This document shows, in pieces, positions 50,421 to 59,105 of a stretch of 64,000 nt of DNA (position 1 is its first letter; each line of letters opens with the position of its first letter). The DNA is from SB21 sp964415295 (GTDB taxonomy: Bacteria > CLD3 > SB21), in contig CAYPYN010000002.1 in the NCBI GenBank assembly GCA_964415295.1, positions 62,001 through 126,000 of the forward strand, written 5' to 3'. A program made the position numbers and the translations under genes. The notes beneath the pieces were generated by a model that worked only from the letters and a program-made list of their open reading frames with translations, searched no databases and had not been told where the DNA came from.

Positions 50421-51440
50421 TTATTCGGCCCGCATGACCATGATCGTCGTGTCGTCCTCAGGGCGCTTGTGGCCGCCAAAGGACTTGAGTTCTTCCTTTA
50501 TAATACGAACCAGTTCGGACGGAACGGCGAGGCGGTGATCGCGGACCAGTTTCAGAAGACGTTCATCACCGAATTCCTCATCCTCGGCATTATGCGTTTC
50601 TGTGACCCCGTCCGTGTAAAATACGAGCAGGTCGCCGGGATGCAAACGCACCGTGGCCGAATCAAATTTGGAATGTTCGATCAATCCAACGGCCGCGCCG
50701 GTCGGTTTCAGCCAAAGCACTTCGTCGTTTTCCCTCCTCAAAAGCAGCGGCGGATTGTGGCCTGCGTTGCTGAAGGTCAACGATCGTCTGGCTTTGTCGT
50801 ATTGTCCGAGGAACAAGGTCACGAATTTGGTCAGCCGGATATTGTGAACCAGAAGGCCATTCAACCGGTCCATGACCCTGTCCGGAGAGAGGTGATCGTT
50901 GACCAGGATACGCAGCGACGCCTGCAGATTGGCCATGAGCAGGCTCGCGGGCATACCTTTGCCCATCACGTCACCAATGGCAAAACCGAATTGTCCGTCA
51001 CGATGTTCAAAAAAATCGAAGTAGTCCCCGCCTACGATCTGCGCCGGCTGGCTGAATACGGACAGCTTGAGTCCCTTCACTTCCGGGATCTTGTGGGGCA
51101 ACAGCGCTTTCTGAACCTTCTGGGAGAGTTCCAGTTCCTCTTCCAGCCGGGATTTTTGTTCTCCCGTCATGTGTTCCAAGCATACGCATGAGGTATAATC
51201 CATCTCCAGCCGTGTCGCGTCGAGATAATCATGGCATACATCGCACAGACCCAGTGTTTTGTCCTGTGTTTTGGTAATGGCCTTATCCAGCGTATGGAGA
51301 TGCTCTTCGATCCGGTTCTCATTCTCAGGACCTAACCGCAGTTGTTTGGTTTCTGGCGGCGTATTTGAGAGCCAGTCCTCGAGATTCTTTTTTTGCGTGA
51401 CAAGCCCCTCGCGCATGCGGTCAAATAGATCGGTACTCAT
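50421..51440 (-). CDS. SpoIIE/PP2C-type phosphatase with DksA-like zinc finger
   Basis: 339 residues from the ATG at 51440, preceded by AAAGGA. Residues about 45-100 contain a helix and CDVC...CVCLEH, strongly recalling the TraR/DksA zinc-finger end (GLCDVCHDYLDATRLE). Residues 120-338 are a PP2C/SpoIIE phosphatase: IVGGDYFDFF, FAIGDVMGKGMPASLLMA, SNAGHNPPLLL, LLVFYTDGVTE, PEDDTTIMVMRA, with the metal aspartates in place. It probably dephosphorylates an anti-sigma antagonist or similar partner. The second cysteine pair is C-x-C rather than C-x2-C, so zinc binding needs checking. Confidence 0.85.
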   Translation of the reverse strand: MSTDLFDRMREGLVTQKKNLEDWLSNTPPETKQLRLGPENENRIEEHLHTLDKAITKTQDKTLGLCDVCHDYLDATRLEMDYTSCVCLEHMTGEQKSRLEEELELSQKVQKALLPHKIPEVKGLKLSVFSQPAQIVGGDYFDFFEHRDGQFGFAIGDVMGKGMPASLLMANLQASLRILVNDHLSPDRVMDRLNGLLVHNIRLTKFVTLFLGQYDKARRSLTFSNAGHNPPLLLRRENDEVLWLKPTGAAVGLIEHSKFDSATVRLHPGDLLVFYTDGVTETHNAEDEEFGDERLLKLVRDHRLAVPSELVRIIKEELKSFGGHKRPEDDTTIMVMRAE

Positions 51441-51511
51441 GAAATATCCTTTTAAAGCCACATACGGAATATATGATAAGGAGTTTCGGGTTTTCAGGTA
51501 AAATTCTTAAC

Positions 51512-51590
51512 ACGGATACACGGAGATCACGAAGGTTCACAGAGTCATTTTTTTAAATTGCCCCGTGCTCTCTGGGCTCCGTAGTTAGTA
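51512..51590. repeat. Imperfect palindromic intergenic repeat
   Basis: CACGGATACACGGAGATCACG on the left and CCCGTGCTCTCTGGGCTCCG on the right form an imperfect inverted repeat around a T-rich centre (CATTTTTTT). This is the form of the 'ACACGGAG...CTCCGTG' intergenic repeats scattered through many bacterial genomes. Confidence 0.55.
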
Positions 51591-51595
51591 CAAAA

Positions 51596-51639
51596 AAACG
51601 ACCTTGAAAGCTTTTGGATTTGGACTTTCAAGGTCGTTT
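51596..51639 (-). terminator. Rho-independent terminator after the HEAT-like gene
   Basis: A 15-bp stem (AAACGACCTTGAAAG and complement, 14-base loop), then TTTTTTTG on the minus strand, 39 bases past the gene stop. Confidence 0.85.
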
Positions 51640-51678
51640 AAAGGTAGGATTGGTTCGGTTCAAAGTTCTCACCCCGAC

Positions 51679-52083
51679 TTATGATTTGCGCAGATTCAAA
51701 CAAATGTGTCTGACCGTCTTGCTATCATCGAAGCGGGCCGCTTCTTTGATGGCATACAGCCCGGTATCCTGACCGAGTTCCGCCAGAGCCATCGCCGCAA
51801 GAATACGGAAATTGGCGTCCGGATGATTTCTCAGGATCCTCATTAACGGGATAACGGTCAATGCCATTTCTTGATCTGAATACGTGCGCTTGATGTCCGC
51901 GATAGAAAAAATCACGCTTTCAAGGAACTCACCGTCCACTTTGTTGACGGTCAGTGCGAGGTTCATTTCCGCCGCGCTGAGTATGGCGTTTTGTTTCTCG
52001 GTGCGGCCGTTCACACCGTCGCCGCCGTACACCGCGGCTGACCACACGAGCATGGCCGCTGCGGCCAATACCAACGACTTCAT
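51679..52083 (-). CDS. Secreted HEAT-repeat-like protein
   Basis: 134 residues from the ATG at 52083, with AGGAGG upstream. A signal peptide (MKSLVLAAAAMLVWSAAVYG) is followed by alpha-helical pairs with a HEAT-like pattern (ALTVIPLMRILRNHPDANFRILAAMALAELG). The short length suggests two to three repeats. Probably a periplasmic adaptor; partner unknown. Monocistronic, with its own terminator. Confidence 0.65.
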   Translation of the reverse strand: MKSLVLAAAAMLVWSAAVYGGDGVNGRTEKQNAILSAAEMNLALTVNKVDGEFLESVIFSIADIKRTYSDQEMALTVIPLMRILRNHPDANFRILAAMALAELGQDTGLYAIKEAARFDDSKTVRHICLNLRKS

Positions 52084-52187
52084 AAATGCCTCCTTTCGGA
52101 TGACCAGTGAGAGCATTTCATTAACTAAAGCCGTGCGCATCGACTGACCTTATTTACGTGAAACTAAAAAGAAATGTTTCACAAGCG

Positions 52188-53033
52188 TCATTCTTCAGGC
52201 ATAACCGGTAAGTCGGCCTGCGCCATACGCTTTCTGAGGTCCGCTTTATGTTTCGCCGGATAGGATTGGCGTACAGAGGGATCCGGCGGTCCGGGCGGCG
52301 TGGCTGAGCCGGCAAGATAGAAATAGCTTCCCCAGTTATAATTATAAGCCCACATAAACCCGCCTCCGTCCCCGTGGATATTGCCTGGCGTTCCGGCTGT
52401 CAGAGGCGGACCATCGACCGCCGTGATACCGACAAAACCGTAATACCATGTGCTCCCGGCCGGCATTGCGGGTAAAAAGCCGGGCTTGTTCAGCGTTGTG
52501 TCCCTGACATTGGTCTCGAAAAAATAATCGTAATGGCATTGGTACTGCGCATCGTGAAAATGGTACTCAACGTAAACCTCGTAATGATCGCAACCCGCGC
52601 TCGACCACCGCATGTTGAGATCGCTTCCGACCACGGTACTATTGTCCGCGGGCTGAAGCATATGGAAGGCCCTCGGCATCATCACGGATCCTTCGACGGT
52701 TCGGCTTCCAACCTTGATTTTCAGATCGCATTTAGTTCCGGGCATAAAGACAGTATCGTTGTAGTCAAAATCACTGTAATACGGATTATCGGGAGCAATA
52801 CCATTGATCGTAATTTCCGGAACGGTATCGTAGAAGTTCACGACGACATCGGCATCTCCGTAATAGCTTGAGTCGTACTCCCAATATTCCGTTGCGATAA
52901 AAGCCGCCGCAAAGATCGGATCCGGCGTATCATAAACATATTCGGTCACGTATCGGTTCTCGACAACTTTGTCACAGCTCATGAAGGCCATGAGTAACAT
53001 GACGGTGGCCCGTGTGAGATTTCTTGTTTTCAT
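52188..53033 (-). CDS. Lipoprotein of unknown function
   Basis: 281 residues, ATG with GGAGG upstream. Lipobox FMSC at about residue 20. A beta-rich domain follows, in which residues about 125-230 have a fibronectin-III-like strand order (LQPADNSTVVGSDLNMRWSSAGCDHYEVYVEY). Aromatic residues are abundant. The C-terminus is a polar, Lys/Arg-rich tail. No family recognised; likely a surface or periplasmic lipoprotein typical of FCB bacteria. Confidence 0.65.
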   Translation of the reverse strand: MKTRNLTRATVMLLMAFMSCDKVVENRYVTEYVYDTPDPIFAAAFIATEYWEYDSSYYGDADVVVNFYDTVPEITINGIAPDNPYYSDFDYNDTVFMPGTKCDLKIKVGSRTVEGSVMMPRAFHMLQPADNSTVVGSDLNMRWSSAGCDHYEVYVEYHFHDAQYQCHYDYFFETNVRDTTLNKPGFLPAMPAGSTWYYGFVGITAVDGPPLTAGTPGNIHGDGGGFMWAYNYNWGSYFYLAGSATPPGPPDPSVRQSYPAKHKADLRKRMAQADLPVMPEE

Positions 53034-53257
53034 GTTTCCTCCAGGTTTCTGTTCCGTACAAACTTTCGTTATTTGTTTGTCACCCGAATCAAATATGCCG
53101 GGACCTCATCTCCTTTCTGAATGCACATATGAAACAATAATCTTTTGAGGCATGAAGACCGCTTAACAGCGGCGGGAAGTCTTTACTATATGGAGTATAA
53201 ATAGCTTAGATAAAATGACAGTTTTTTTTATAATGATTTGGAAAAACTTCAAAACAA
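53034..53257. other. Intergenic region upstream of the lipoprotein
   Basis: It should contain the promoter of the 53033 gene. The only structure I see is a short hairpin around 53160-53176 (CCGCT-TAAC-AGCGG). No Crp/Fnr-type palindrome is present. Confidence 0.4.
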
Positions 53258-53286
53258 AAAGGGCGAAGATCATTTCTTCGCCCTTT
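53258..53286 (-). terminator. Terminator after the CsgG-like gene, GGGCGAAGA family
   Basis: A 12-bp stem (AAAGGGCGAAGA and complement) with a 5-base loop and then TTTTTGTTTT on the minus strand. Same hairpin family as at 47846 and 54373. Confidence 0.85.
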
Positions 53287-53348
53287 ACTAATAGTCTATG
53301 CTCTCGCGTATGGTATTACGCTATGGAAAATCTCATTTTAAAGAGATT

Positions 53349-54248
53349 CTATTCGACCGATACCACCACAAAATCCAATTTTTCTTTGTCGGCCGTGATC
53401 GTTCTTGTTCCTTCCACGATCTCACAAATGCTGAAAATGCCGTCCATCTCAAGTTTGATCACTTTCAGTTTCCCTACAGCGACCTGTCTCTTGAACATTT
53501 GTCCATCCACGGTGATCTCTTCTTCACGAATGACCTGGAATTTGTCCCCTTCCTTGACCCCCAAGTCCCTGCCGCAACTGATCAGAACCATGTCCTCTTG
53601 TTTTTTGGACTTATCTTTCTTCTTATCCTTCTTGTTCACTTCCGGCTCAATGAAACGTACGATTTTCCCTTCGACGGGAAATACGCTCTTGATACTTCTG
53701 CTGATCTCGCCGTCCGCATCATCCAGCGCGTCATACGCTATGTTGGCCGATTTGTCCTTCTTCTTGTCCGAGACACCCGTGATATCCTTGGATGCAACGA
53801 TCTGACCCGTGGTCACATCGATGATCCGGATGAGCAGGTTCACTTTACAAGAACTCTTCTTATCTTTCTTTGACGTGGTCGTGTGAATATTGACGATCGT
53901 TCCTTGCACGAGGAACTCCGTTCCCAGCATTGCGCCCAGAGACACGGCCTTGCTCGGATCGGCCAGATCGGATGTTTGCAGATTCTGTTCTTTCAGGATC
54001 TTGTCAATGGCGGATCTTTCGACGACAATAAAGCGCTTCAAGCCGACGAACGTATTCACCAGTTGCTGCGTCACAGTCTCAGCAAATTTCTCTATTCCGC
54101 CCTGATCGAACATCTGTCGGTCACTGACCGCTCCAATTTCAAATGGAAGAACGGCCACACGGGGCTTCTTCTTGATTACGCTCACTCTGTCCTGGCCAAT
54201 GGCCGAACACGTAAAAAACAACAAAACACATGCAATGAGTATCTTCAT
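53349..54248 (-). CDS. CsgG/curli-assembly-like secreted protein
   Basis: 299 residues from the ATG at 54248; the longer frame upstream lacks a ribosome-binding site. A signal peptide (to AIGQ) is followed by the CsgG-type core KPRVAVLPFEIGA, FAETVTQQLVNTFVGLKRFIVVERSAIDKILKEQNLQ, LGAMLGTEFLVQGTI and VTTGQIVASKDI. A lysine-rich insert (KKDKKKDKSKK) precedes a small beta domain. CsgG homologues form outer-membrane export pores or periplasmic stress proteins; without csgE/csgF neighbours the role here is open. Confidence 0.75.
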   Translation of the reverse strand: MKILIACVLLFFTCSAIGQDRVSVIKKKPRVAVLPFEIGAVSDRQMFDQGGIEKFAETVTQQLVNTFVGLKRFIVVERSAIDKILKEQNLQTSDLADPSKAVSLGAMLGTEFLVQGTIVNIHTTTSKKDKKSSCKVNLLIRIIDVTTGQIVASKDITGVSDKKKDKSANIAYDALDDADGEISRSIKSVFPVEGKIVRFIEPEVNKKDKKKDKSKKQEDMVLISCGRDLGVKEGDKFQVIREEEITVDGQMFKRQVAVGKLKVIKLEMDGIFSICEIVEGTRTITADKEKLDFVVVSVE

Positions 54249-54372
54249 GATAAAAACTCTTATAGTAAAATATGAATGTCGGGTTACCCTCTTCTTAATG
54301 GCACGCAAATTTATCTCACCTAATATATAAAAGCAAACGGATTATTTCAGAACCATTATTTTGCGCCAAAAA

Positions 54373-54400
54373 AAAGGGCGAAGATCACTCTTCGCCCTTT
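54373..54400 (-). terminator. Terminator after the second 2-oxoacid oxidoreductase, GGGCGAAGA family
   Basis: A 12-bp stem (AAAGGGCGAAGA and complement) with a 4-base loop and TTTTTTTGG on the minus strand, 21 bases past the gene stop. Confidence 0.85.
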
Positions 54401-54421
54401 ATTTGGAAATTGAAGAATGTA

Positions 54422-55870
54422 TTACAACACGCTCTCACCAGGATATTCGTATTCGCCTTTGAAGGCGCGGATGCCCCATTCGAAGGCTTCTTCATTAAGC
54501 GGGATCATGGCGCATTTATCTTTGAGCGCCTGACGGATCGCCGTGAGGAAAGTTTCCTTCGGGAAAATATCCGTTGCCGCATGCAAAGCGCCGAGGGCGA
54601 CGATATTCTTTACCATCACTTTACCGAGATCCATCGCAATCTGCGTGAACGGAATGCCGTAGGCCATCGTGCCGTGATTGAAGATCGGCGGCGCGGTGAT
54701 GACGGAACTGTCATAGAGGATCGTTCCTCCGTTCTGCACGTGCGGACCGAATTTGGCGAGGCTGGGCGCATTGAATGCGATGAGGATATTAGGGTTCGGT
54801 GATGCGGGTGACAGCACTTCCCCTTCCGCGATGTGCACGTCCGCGTAGGATGTTCCGCCGCGCGATTCCGGACCATAACTTGGAATATGCGTTGCGTCAA
54901 ATCCCTCATTGATCCCGGCGCGGGTGATCAGCATGGCCGCCGTCTGCGCGCCGTCGCCGCCGGAGCCGGCGAGCTTCAGCGAGATATCGCTCTGCGCAAT
55001 ATGGTGCGGAAAACCGGCGCTGAAACGCTGAACTTTTTCGCTCGTTCCGCCGATCAGGTCCTTCAGTTTTTCGGAATCGTAACTCGGTTTGTTGAGCTTG
55101 AACCACGGTTCGCGCACTTCATCCTTCTTGACACCGAGCGGATAAACCGGCACCATTTTCTCGCGAACCCACACTTCCGCTTCCTGCGGCGTCATTTTCA
55201 GATGCGTAGGACATTCCGCCAGAACCTCAACGAATGAGAATCCGCGGCCTTCGACCTGCATTTGGATCGCCTTCTTGATCGCTTTTTTCGCATGCGTGCG
55301 CTGTTTATTGTCAAACAAGGCCACCCGTTCCACATACATCGGACCGTCCATTTGCGCAATGATCTCCGCCATGCGAAGCGGCGTGCCCATGATCGGTCCG
55401 CGTCCGTGAGGAGACGTCGTGGTTTTCTGTCCCATAAGCGTGGTAGGCGCCAATTGACCGCCGGTCATGCCGTAGATGGCGTTGTTAATGAAGATCACTG
55501 AAATGGGAATGCCCAACTGAGCCGCCTGCATGATCTCCGCAAGGCCGATCGAAGCCAGATCGCCGTCGCCCTGATAACTGATGACAATGGCTTCGGGATT
55601 GGCCACCTTGTGTCCCAGCGCTACCGCCGGCGCGCGTCCGTGTGCCGCCTGCGTATTGCCGACATCCATGTAATAATACATGAATACGGAACATCCGACC
55701 GGCGAGACCAGAACCGTTCGATTCTGAATGCCCAATTCGTCAATGGTCTCACCTAAGAATTTGTGCGCAAGACCGTGGCCGCATCCGGGACAATAATGCG
55801 TGGAATTGGCCTTGAGCCCTTCGCCGTGAGCGTGACGCTCGAATTTATCATAGAAAATACTCGATTTCAT
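54422..55870 (-). CDS. 2-oxoacid:ferredoxin oxidoreductase beta-gamma fusion (Vor/Ior-like group)
   Basis: 482 residues. Residues 1-270 are the TPP/4Fe-4S beta subunit: YCPGCGHGLAHKFLGE, SPVGCSVFMYYYMDVGNTQAAHGRAPA, TPP motif YQGDGDLASIGLAEI, FINNAIYGMTGGQLAPTT. Residues 305-470 are the gamma domain (LAGSGGDGAQTAAMLI, THIPSYGPESRGGTSYADV). Fusion of beta and gamma is common for 3-methyl-2-oxobutanoate-type enzymes; substrate (branched-chain 2-oxoacid or 2-oxoglutarate) cannot be fixed. The ATG overlaps the alpha-subunit stop by 4 bases. It is the last gene of the hydrogenase run and has a strong terminator. Confidence 0.9.
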   Translation of the reverse strand: MKSSIFYDKFERHAHGEGLKANSTHYCPGCGHGLAHKFLGETIDELGIQNRTVLVSPVGCSVFMYYYMDVGNTQAAHGRAPAVALGHKVANPEAIVISYQGDGDLASIGLAEIMQAAQLGIPISVIFINNAIYGMTGGQLAPTTLMGQKTTTSPHGRGPIMGTPLRMAEIIAQMDGPMYVERVALFDNKQRTHAKKAIKKAIQMQVEGRGFSFVEVLAECPTHLKMTPQEAEVWVREKMVPVYPLGVKKDEVREPWFKLNKPSYDSEKLKDLIGGTSEKVQRFSAGFPHHIAQSDISLKLAGSGGDGAQTAAMLITRAGINEGFDATHIPSYGPESRGGTSYADVHIAEGEVLSPASPNPNILIAFNAPSLAKFGPHVQNGGTILYDSSVITAPPIFNHGTMAYGIPFTQIAMDLGKVMVKNIVALGALHAATDIFPKETFLTAIRQALKDKCAMIPLNEEAFEWGIRAFKGEYEYPGESVL

Positions 55871-57255
55871 GCTACAACCTCCTCCACCGAAACGACCTTT
55901 TCGATGATCTCTTTGAGTTGCGGTAATACGCCGCCGAAATGCCGGACATGGTCGATCGCCGGGATTTCGAGGCCGTGGTGGCTCATCGCCAGCCGGAGTT
56001 CATCCTCCAGCTGTCCGTTGCCCGCTTCGACCATGACGATGTGTTTCGTATGGTTCAAAACCGGTTTCAACAGATCGATCGGGAACGGCCAGAGCGTGAT
56101 CGGCCGGAAAAGTCCGACCTTCAGGCCCTGTTTACGCAATTCTTTGACCGCTCCTTTGGCCATACGGGCCGGGGTGTTGCATGCAATGATGATAATCTCC
56201 GCATCGTCGCAGTGATACATATCCGCGCGCTGTTCATGCTGCATCATCTGACGATACTTATTGTTGATGTGAATATTATTTTTCTCGAGATCGACTTCAT
56301 TGAGTTCGATCGAGCAGATCAGGTTGCGCCGGTGCATTTCATCGCCGTAAACTGCCCATTCCGGAATGCCGGGCTTGACCATGGTCTTCGGCAGATTCAC
56401 ACGTCCGGTCATTTGTCCCATATAGCCGTCGCCGATCATAATGACCGGATTGCGGTATTTGAACGTAAGCTCAAACGCAAGGATCGTCAGATCGAGCATT
56501 TCCTGCGGCGTGTACGGCGCCAGCACGATCGCGTGCGTATTGCCGTGACCGAGCCCGCGGCAGACGAGTTTGATGTCCGCCTGTTCCGGCGCAAGGTTGC
56601 CCAGACCCGGCCCGCCGCGCATGATATTGACAAATACTCCGGGGAGTTCCGCACCTACACAGTACGAAATGCCTTCCAGCATAAGGCTGAAACCGGGTGA
56701 TGAGGTGAATGTCATGCAGGGAAGTCCGGCGCCGCTGCAGCCGTACATCATGTTTACGGTCGCAACTTCGCTCACGGCCTGAATGAAGACGCCGTCCATA
56801 TCGGGCAGAATCTTGGCCATGAGTTCGGCGCCTTCCGTCGAAGGCGTAATGGGATATCCGAAGAAATGACGGCATCCGGCGAAAAGCGCTCCGATGGCGG
56901 AGGCATACGTGCCTTTGGTCACCAGCGATTCCGTCAGAGGGAACGGAATGACCTCCCCGGGAATGGCCTGCGGCTTGACAGACGTCGTTGGCCGTTGGCC
57001 GAGCATCGTTCTGGGATCGGTTAATTCAAATTGGAATTCCGTTTCCTGCGGACGCAGGCCGTACGGTTCCGGGCAGGCGCTGATACACAGACCGCATCCC
57101 GAACATTGATCGAGATTCAATTCGATCGGGATCAGACCGGTCTGAGGATTCACCTCTTTGCCCATAGTGATGCATCCCTTCGGACAGGAATCGATGCATC
57201 GCCCGCAGCCCTTGCAGTACTCCGGGAACACAAATGGTTTTGGTCTTGATTTCAT
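55867..57255 (-). CDS. 2-oxoacid:ferredoxin oxidoreductase delta-alpha fusion
   Basis: 462 residues. Residues 14-70 are a 2x[4Fe-4S] ferredoxin (CKGCGRCIDSCP and CSGCGLCISACP). The alpha domain follows: GALFAGCRHFFGYPITPSTEG, AVSEVATVNMMYGCSGAGLPCMTFTSSPG, VNIMRGGPGLGNLAPEQAD. This delta-alpha arrangement is seen in VorDA-type enzymes. Together with the beta-gamma fusion it makes a complete two-gene enzyme coupling 2-oxoacid oxidation to ferredoxin, placed right after the hydrogenase maturation protease gene (61 bases). Confidence 0.9.
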   Translation of the reverse strand: MKSRPKPFVFPEYCKGCGRCIDSCPKGCITMGKEVNPQTGLIPIELNLDQCSGCGLCISACPEPYGLRPQETEFQFELTDPRTMLGQRPTTSVKPQAIPGEVIPFPLTESLVTKGTYASAIGALFAGCRHFFGYPITPSTEGAELMAKILPDMDGVFIQAVSEVATVNMMYGCSGAGLPCMTFTSSPGFSLMLEGISYCVGAELPGVFVNIMRGGPGLGNLAPEQADIKLVCRGLGHGNTHAIVLAPYTPQEMLDLTILAFELTFKYRNPVIMIGDGYMGQMTGRVNLPKTMVKPGIPEWAVYGDEMHRRNLICSIELNEVDLEKNNIHINNKYRQMMQHEQRADMYHCDDAEIIIIACNTPARMAKGAVKELRKQGLKVGLFRPITLWPFPIDLLKPVLNHTKHIVMVEAGNGQLEDELRLAMSHHGLEIPAIDHVRHFGGVLPQLKEIIEKVVSVEEVVA

Positions 57256-57316
57256 TTTCTCTCCTTTTGGAAAGGATTACCGGTTACGAAAACACATGAG
57301 TTAACAAATATGCAAT

Positions 57317-57823
57317 CTAATTATGTTTGGAGGTCTCCTTTTTTGTTTGACGGAACCTGAGAACATCATGAATGATACTGATCAGAACATCTTGGACGGA
57401 TCTTCCGACTTCCTCAGAAAGCCCTTCGCCGTTCCCAAAATCCGCGCCGTCGACACCGTACAAGATCAGATCCGGTGTCTCTGTTTTCAACGTCTTCGCC
57501 AATTCGATCGCCTCGGCTACACTGAACGCATGAGTTGAATAATGGAAAAAATCGAACGGAATGGTCTCGGTCTTCGGCTCGAACCGGTGAACGGTTCCGG
57601 GAACGTGATCGGAACTTGAAGCGTCGATCAGGATCGCCAAACGGTAGTCTTTCCAGGCTTCCATCAGCGATGCGCCTTCCCCGCTCATCTCAATGACCCG
57701 AATATCCGGGAATTCCAGTTTGCCTACTTCGCGGGCGATAACCAATCCCGCACCGTCGTCGCGGCGGAACGCATTGCCGATACCGATGACCAGGATGTCC
57801 GGTTTTTTCTGCTGATTAATCAT
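57317..57823 (-). CDS. NiFe-hydrogenase maturation protease
   Basis: 168 residues from the ATG at 57823, which overlaps the large-subunit stop by 8 bases; a longer frame would overlap more and lacks support. HycI/HyaD-type hallmarks: VIGIGNAFRRDDGAGLVIAREV with the metal-binding Asp, then ILIDASSSDHVPGTVH and a later HAFSVAEAIELA with the conserved His. It removes the C-terminal extension of the large subunit after nickel insertion. Confidence 0.9.
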   Translation of the reverse strand: MINQQKKPDILVIGIGNAFRRDDGAGLVIAREVGKLEFPDIRVIEMSGEGASLMEAWKDYRLAILIDASSSDHVPGTVHRFEPKTETIPFDFFHYSTHAFSVAEAIELAKTLKTETPDLILYGVDGADFGNGEGLSEEVGRSVQDVLISIIHDVLRFRQTKKETSKHN

Positions 57824-59105
57824 GCTCGTATTCCAGTTTAAGGAAATGGGTGGCGCACGAAATGCAGGGATCATAATTACGTATGGCCTGCTCGCACTGC
57901 CACGTTAGTTTATCTTTTTCAAGATGCGCATTTTTTTCAACGAATTTCCTAAGGTCCGCTTCGATCTGTTTTTGATTCTGCGAGGTCGGGGGTACGATCT
58001 TGGCATCGGTGATCACGCCTTCGGCATCGATGGAGTACCGATGATAACAGATCCCTCTCGGCGCTTCCGTGCAGCCGAAACCGGTTCCGGCCTTCGGTTT
58101 GAGTTCCAGACGCGACACCGCAGGTTGTTCGTAATTTTCAATGATCCGGATCGCTTCCTCGCAGGCATACAGCGTTTCCAGGCTGCGCACGATGATGCTC
58201 TTGAACGGATTGTAACACGGCGGAAGAAAGTTGATCTCCTTGGCCAAAGACTTGACCGTCGGCGTCAACTGTTCGAAATTAAGATTAAATCTGGCCAACG
58301 GTCCGACTTTATAAGCGCCGCGGCGAACCAATACGCTGTGCAAAGCATGGCTGTGCAATTCGTGGATCTCTTCAAAATGCCTTTCATAATCGCGGATCTC
58401 AATATTAAGGCCTTTATTGGAAATGAGCCGTCCGTCGATGATCGCATATTCATCGTCTCGGTGCAGGGCCACATATTCGTAATCCATTTCAAAATCGGGG
58501 AATTCCAGTCCCGCCACCCATTTCACCGTCTCGATCGATGCCTCGCGCGCCCATTTGAGTTTCTCTATGAGAGGCCGAAGTTCCTGCTTCGACGGCGCAC
58601 GGTAGAAACCGCCGACGCCGACATTGACGGGATGAACCTCCCGCCCGCCGACGATCGTCATGATCTCGTTACCGATCTTCTTGAGCTCCAACCCCCGTTT
58701 CACGGCATCGGGAAAATTACCGGCCATATGAATCGCGCTTTCATACCCAAGAAAATCCGGCGCATGAAGCATGTACACATGCAGAGCATGGCTTTCGATC
58801 CATTCTCCGCAGTAAATCAGCCGACGGAGTTCCCGCAAGGCGCCATCTACTTTGATCCCAAGGATATCTTCCATCGCATGGGAGGAACTCATCTGATACG
58901 CGATCGGACAGATTCCGCAGATACGGGCGGTGATATCGGGCGCTTCCGTGAATTTGCGCCCGCGCAGGAACGCCTCAAAAAAACGCGGCGGTTCGAAGAT
59001 CTTGAATTGGACTTTTGACACTTTCTTGTCCTTGATCTTTACGATCAGCGAACCCTCGCCTTCGACGCGCGCCAGATAATCCACTTTGATCGTTCTAGTA
59101 TTCAT
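57816..59105 (-). CDS. hydA: NiFe-hydrogenase large subunit (group 3b / sulfhydrogenase alpha)
   Basis: 429 residues from the ATG at 59105, overlapping the small-subunit gene by 11 bases. The NiFe ligands are present: C63/C66 in RICGICPIAYQMSSSH and C414/C417 in the C-terminal DPCISCATH, with a 9-residue tail after H420 for the maturation protease to remove. Motif forms match group 3 cytoplasmic, bidirectional NADP-linked enzymes. The catalytic subunit of the HydBGDA-type complex encoded by the adjoining genes. Confidence 0.93.
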   Translation of the reverse strand: MNTRTIKVDYLARVEGEGSLIVKIKDKKVSKVQFKIFEPPRFFEAFLRGRKFTEAPDITARICGICPIAYQMSSSHAMEDILGIKVDGALRELRRLIYCGEWIESHALHVYMLHAPDFLGYESAIHMAGNFPDAVKRGLELKKIGNEIMTIVGGREVHPVNVGVGGFYRAPSKQELRPLIEKLKWAREASIETVKWVAGLEFPDFEMDYEYVALHRDDEYAIIDGRLISNKGLNIEIRDYERHFEEIHELHSHALHSVLVRRGAYKVGPLARFNLNFEQLTPTVKSLAKEINFLPPCYNPFKSIIVRSLETLYACEEAIRIIENYEQPAVSRLELKPKAGTGFGCTEAPRGICYHRYSIDAEGVITDAKIVPPTSQNQKQIEADLRKFVEKNAHLEKDKLTWQCEQAIRNYDPCISCATHFLKLEYEHD

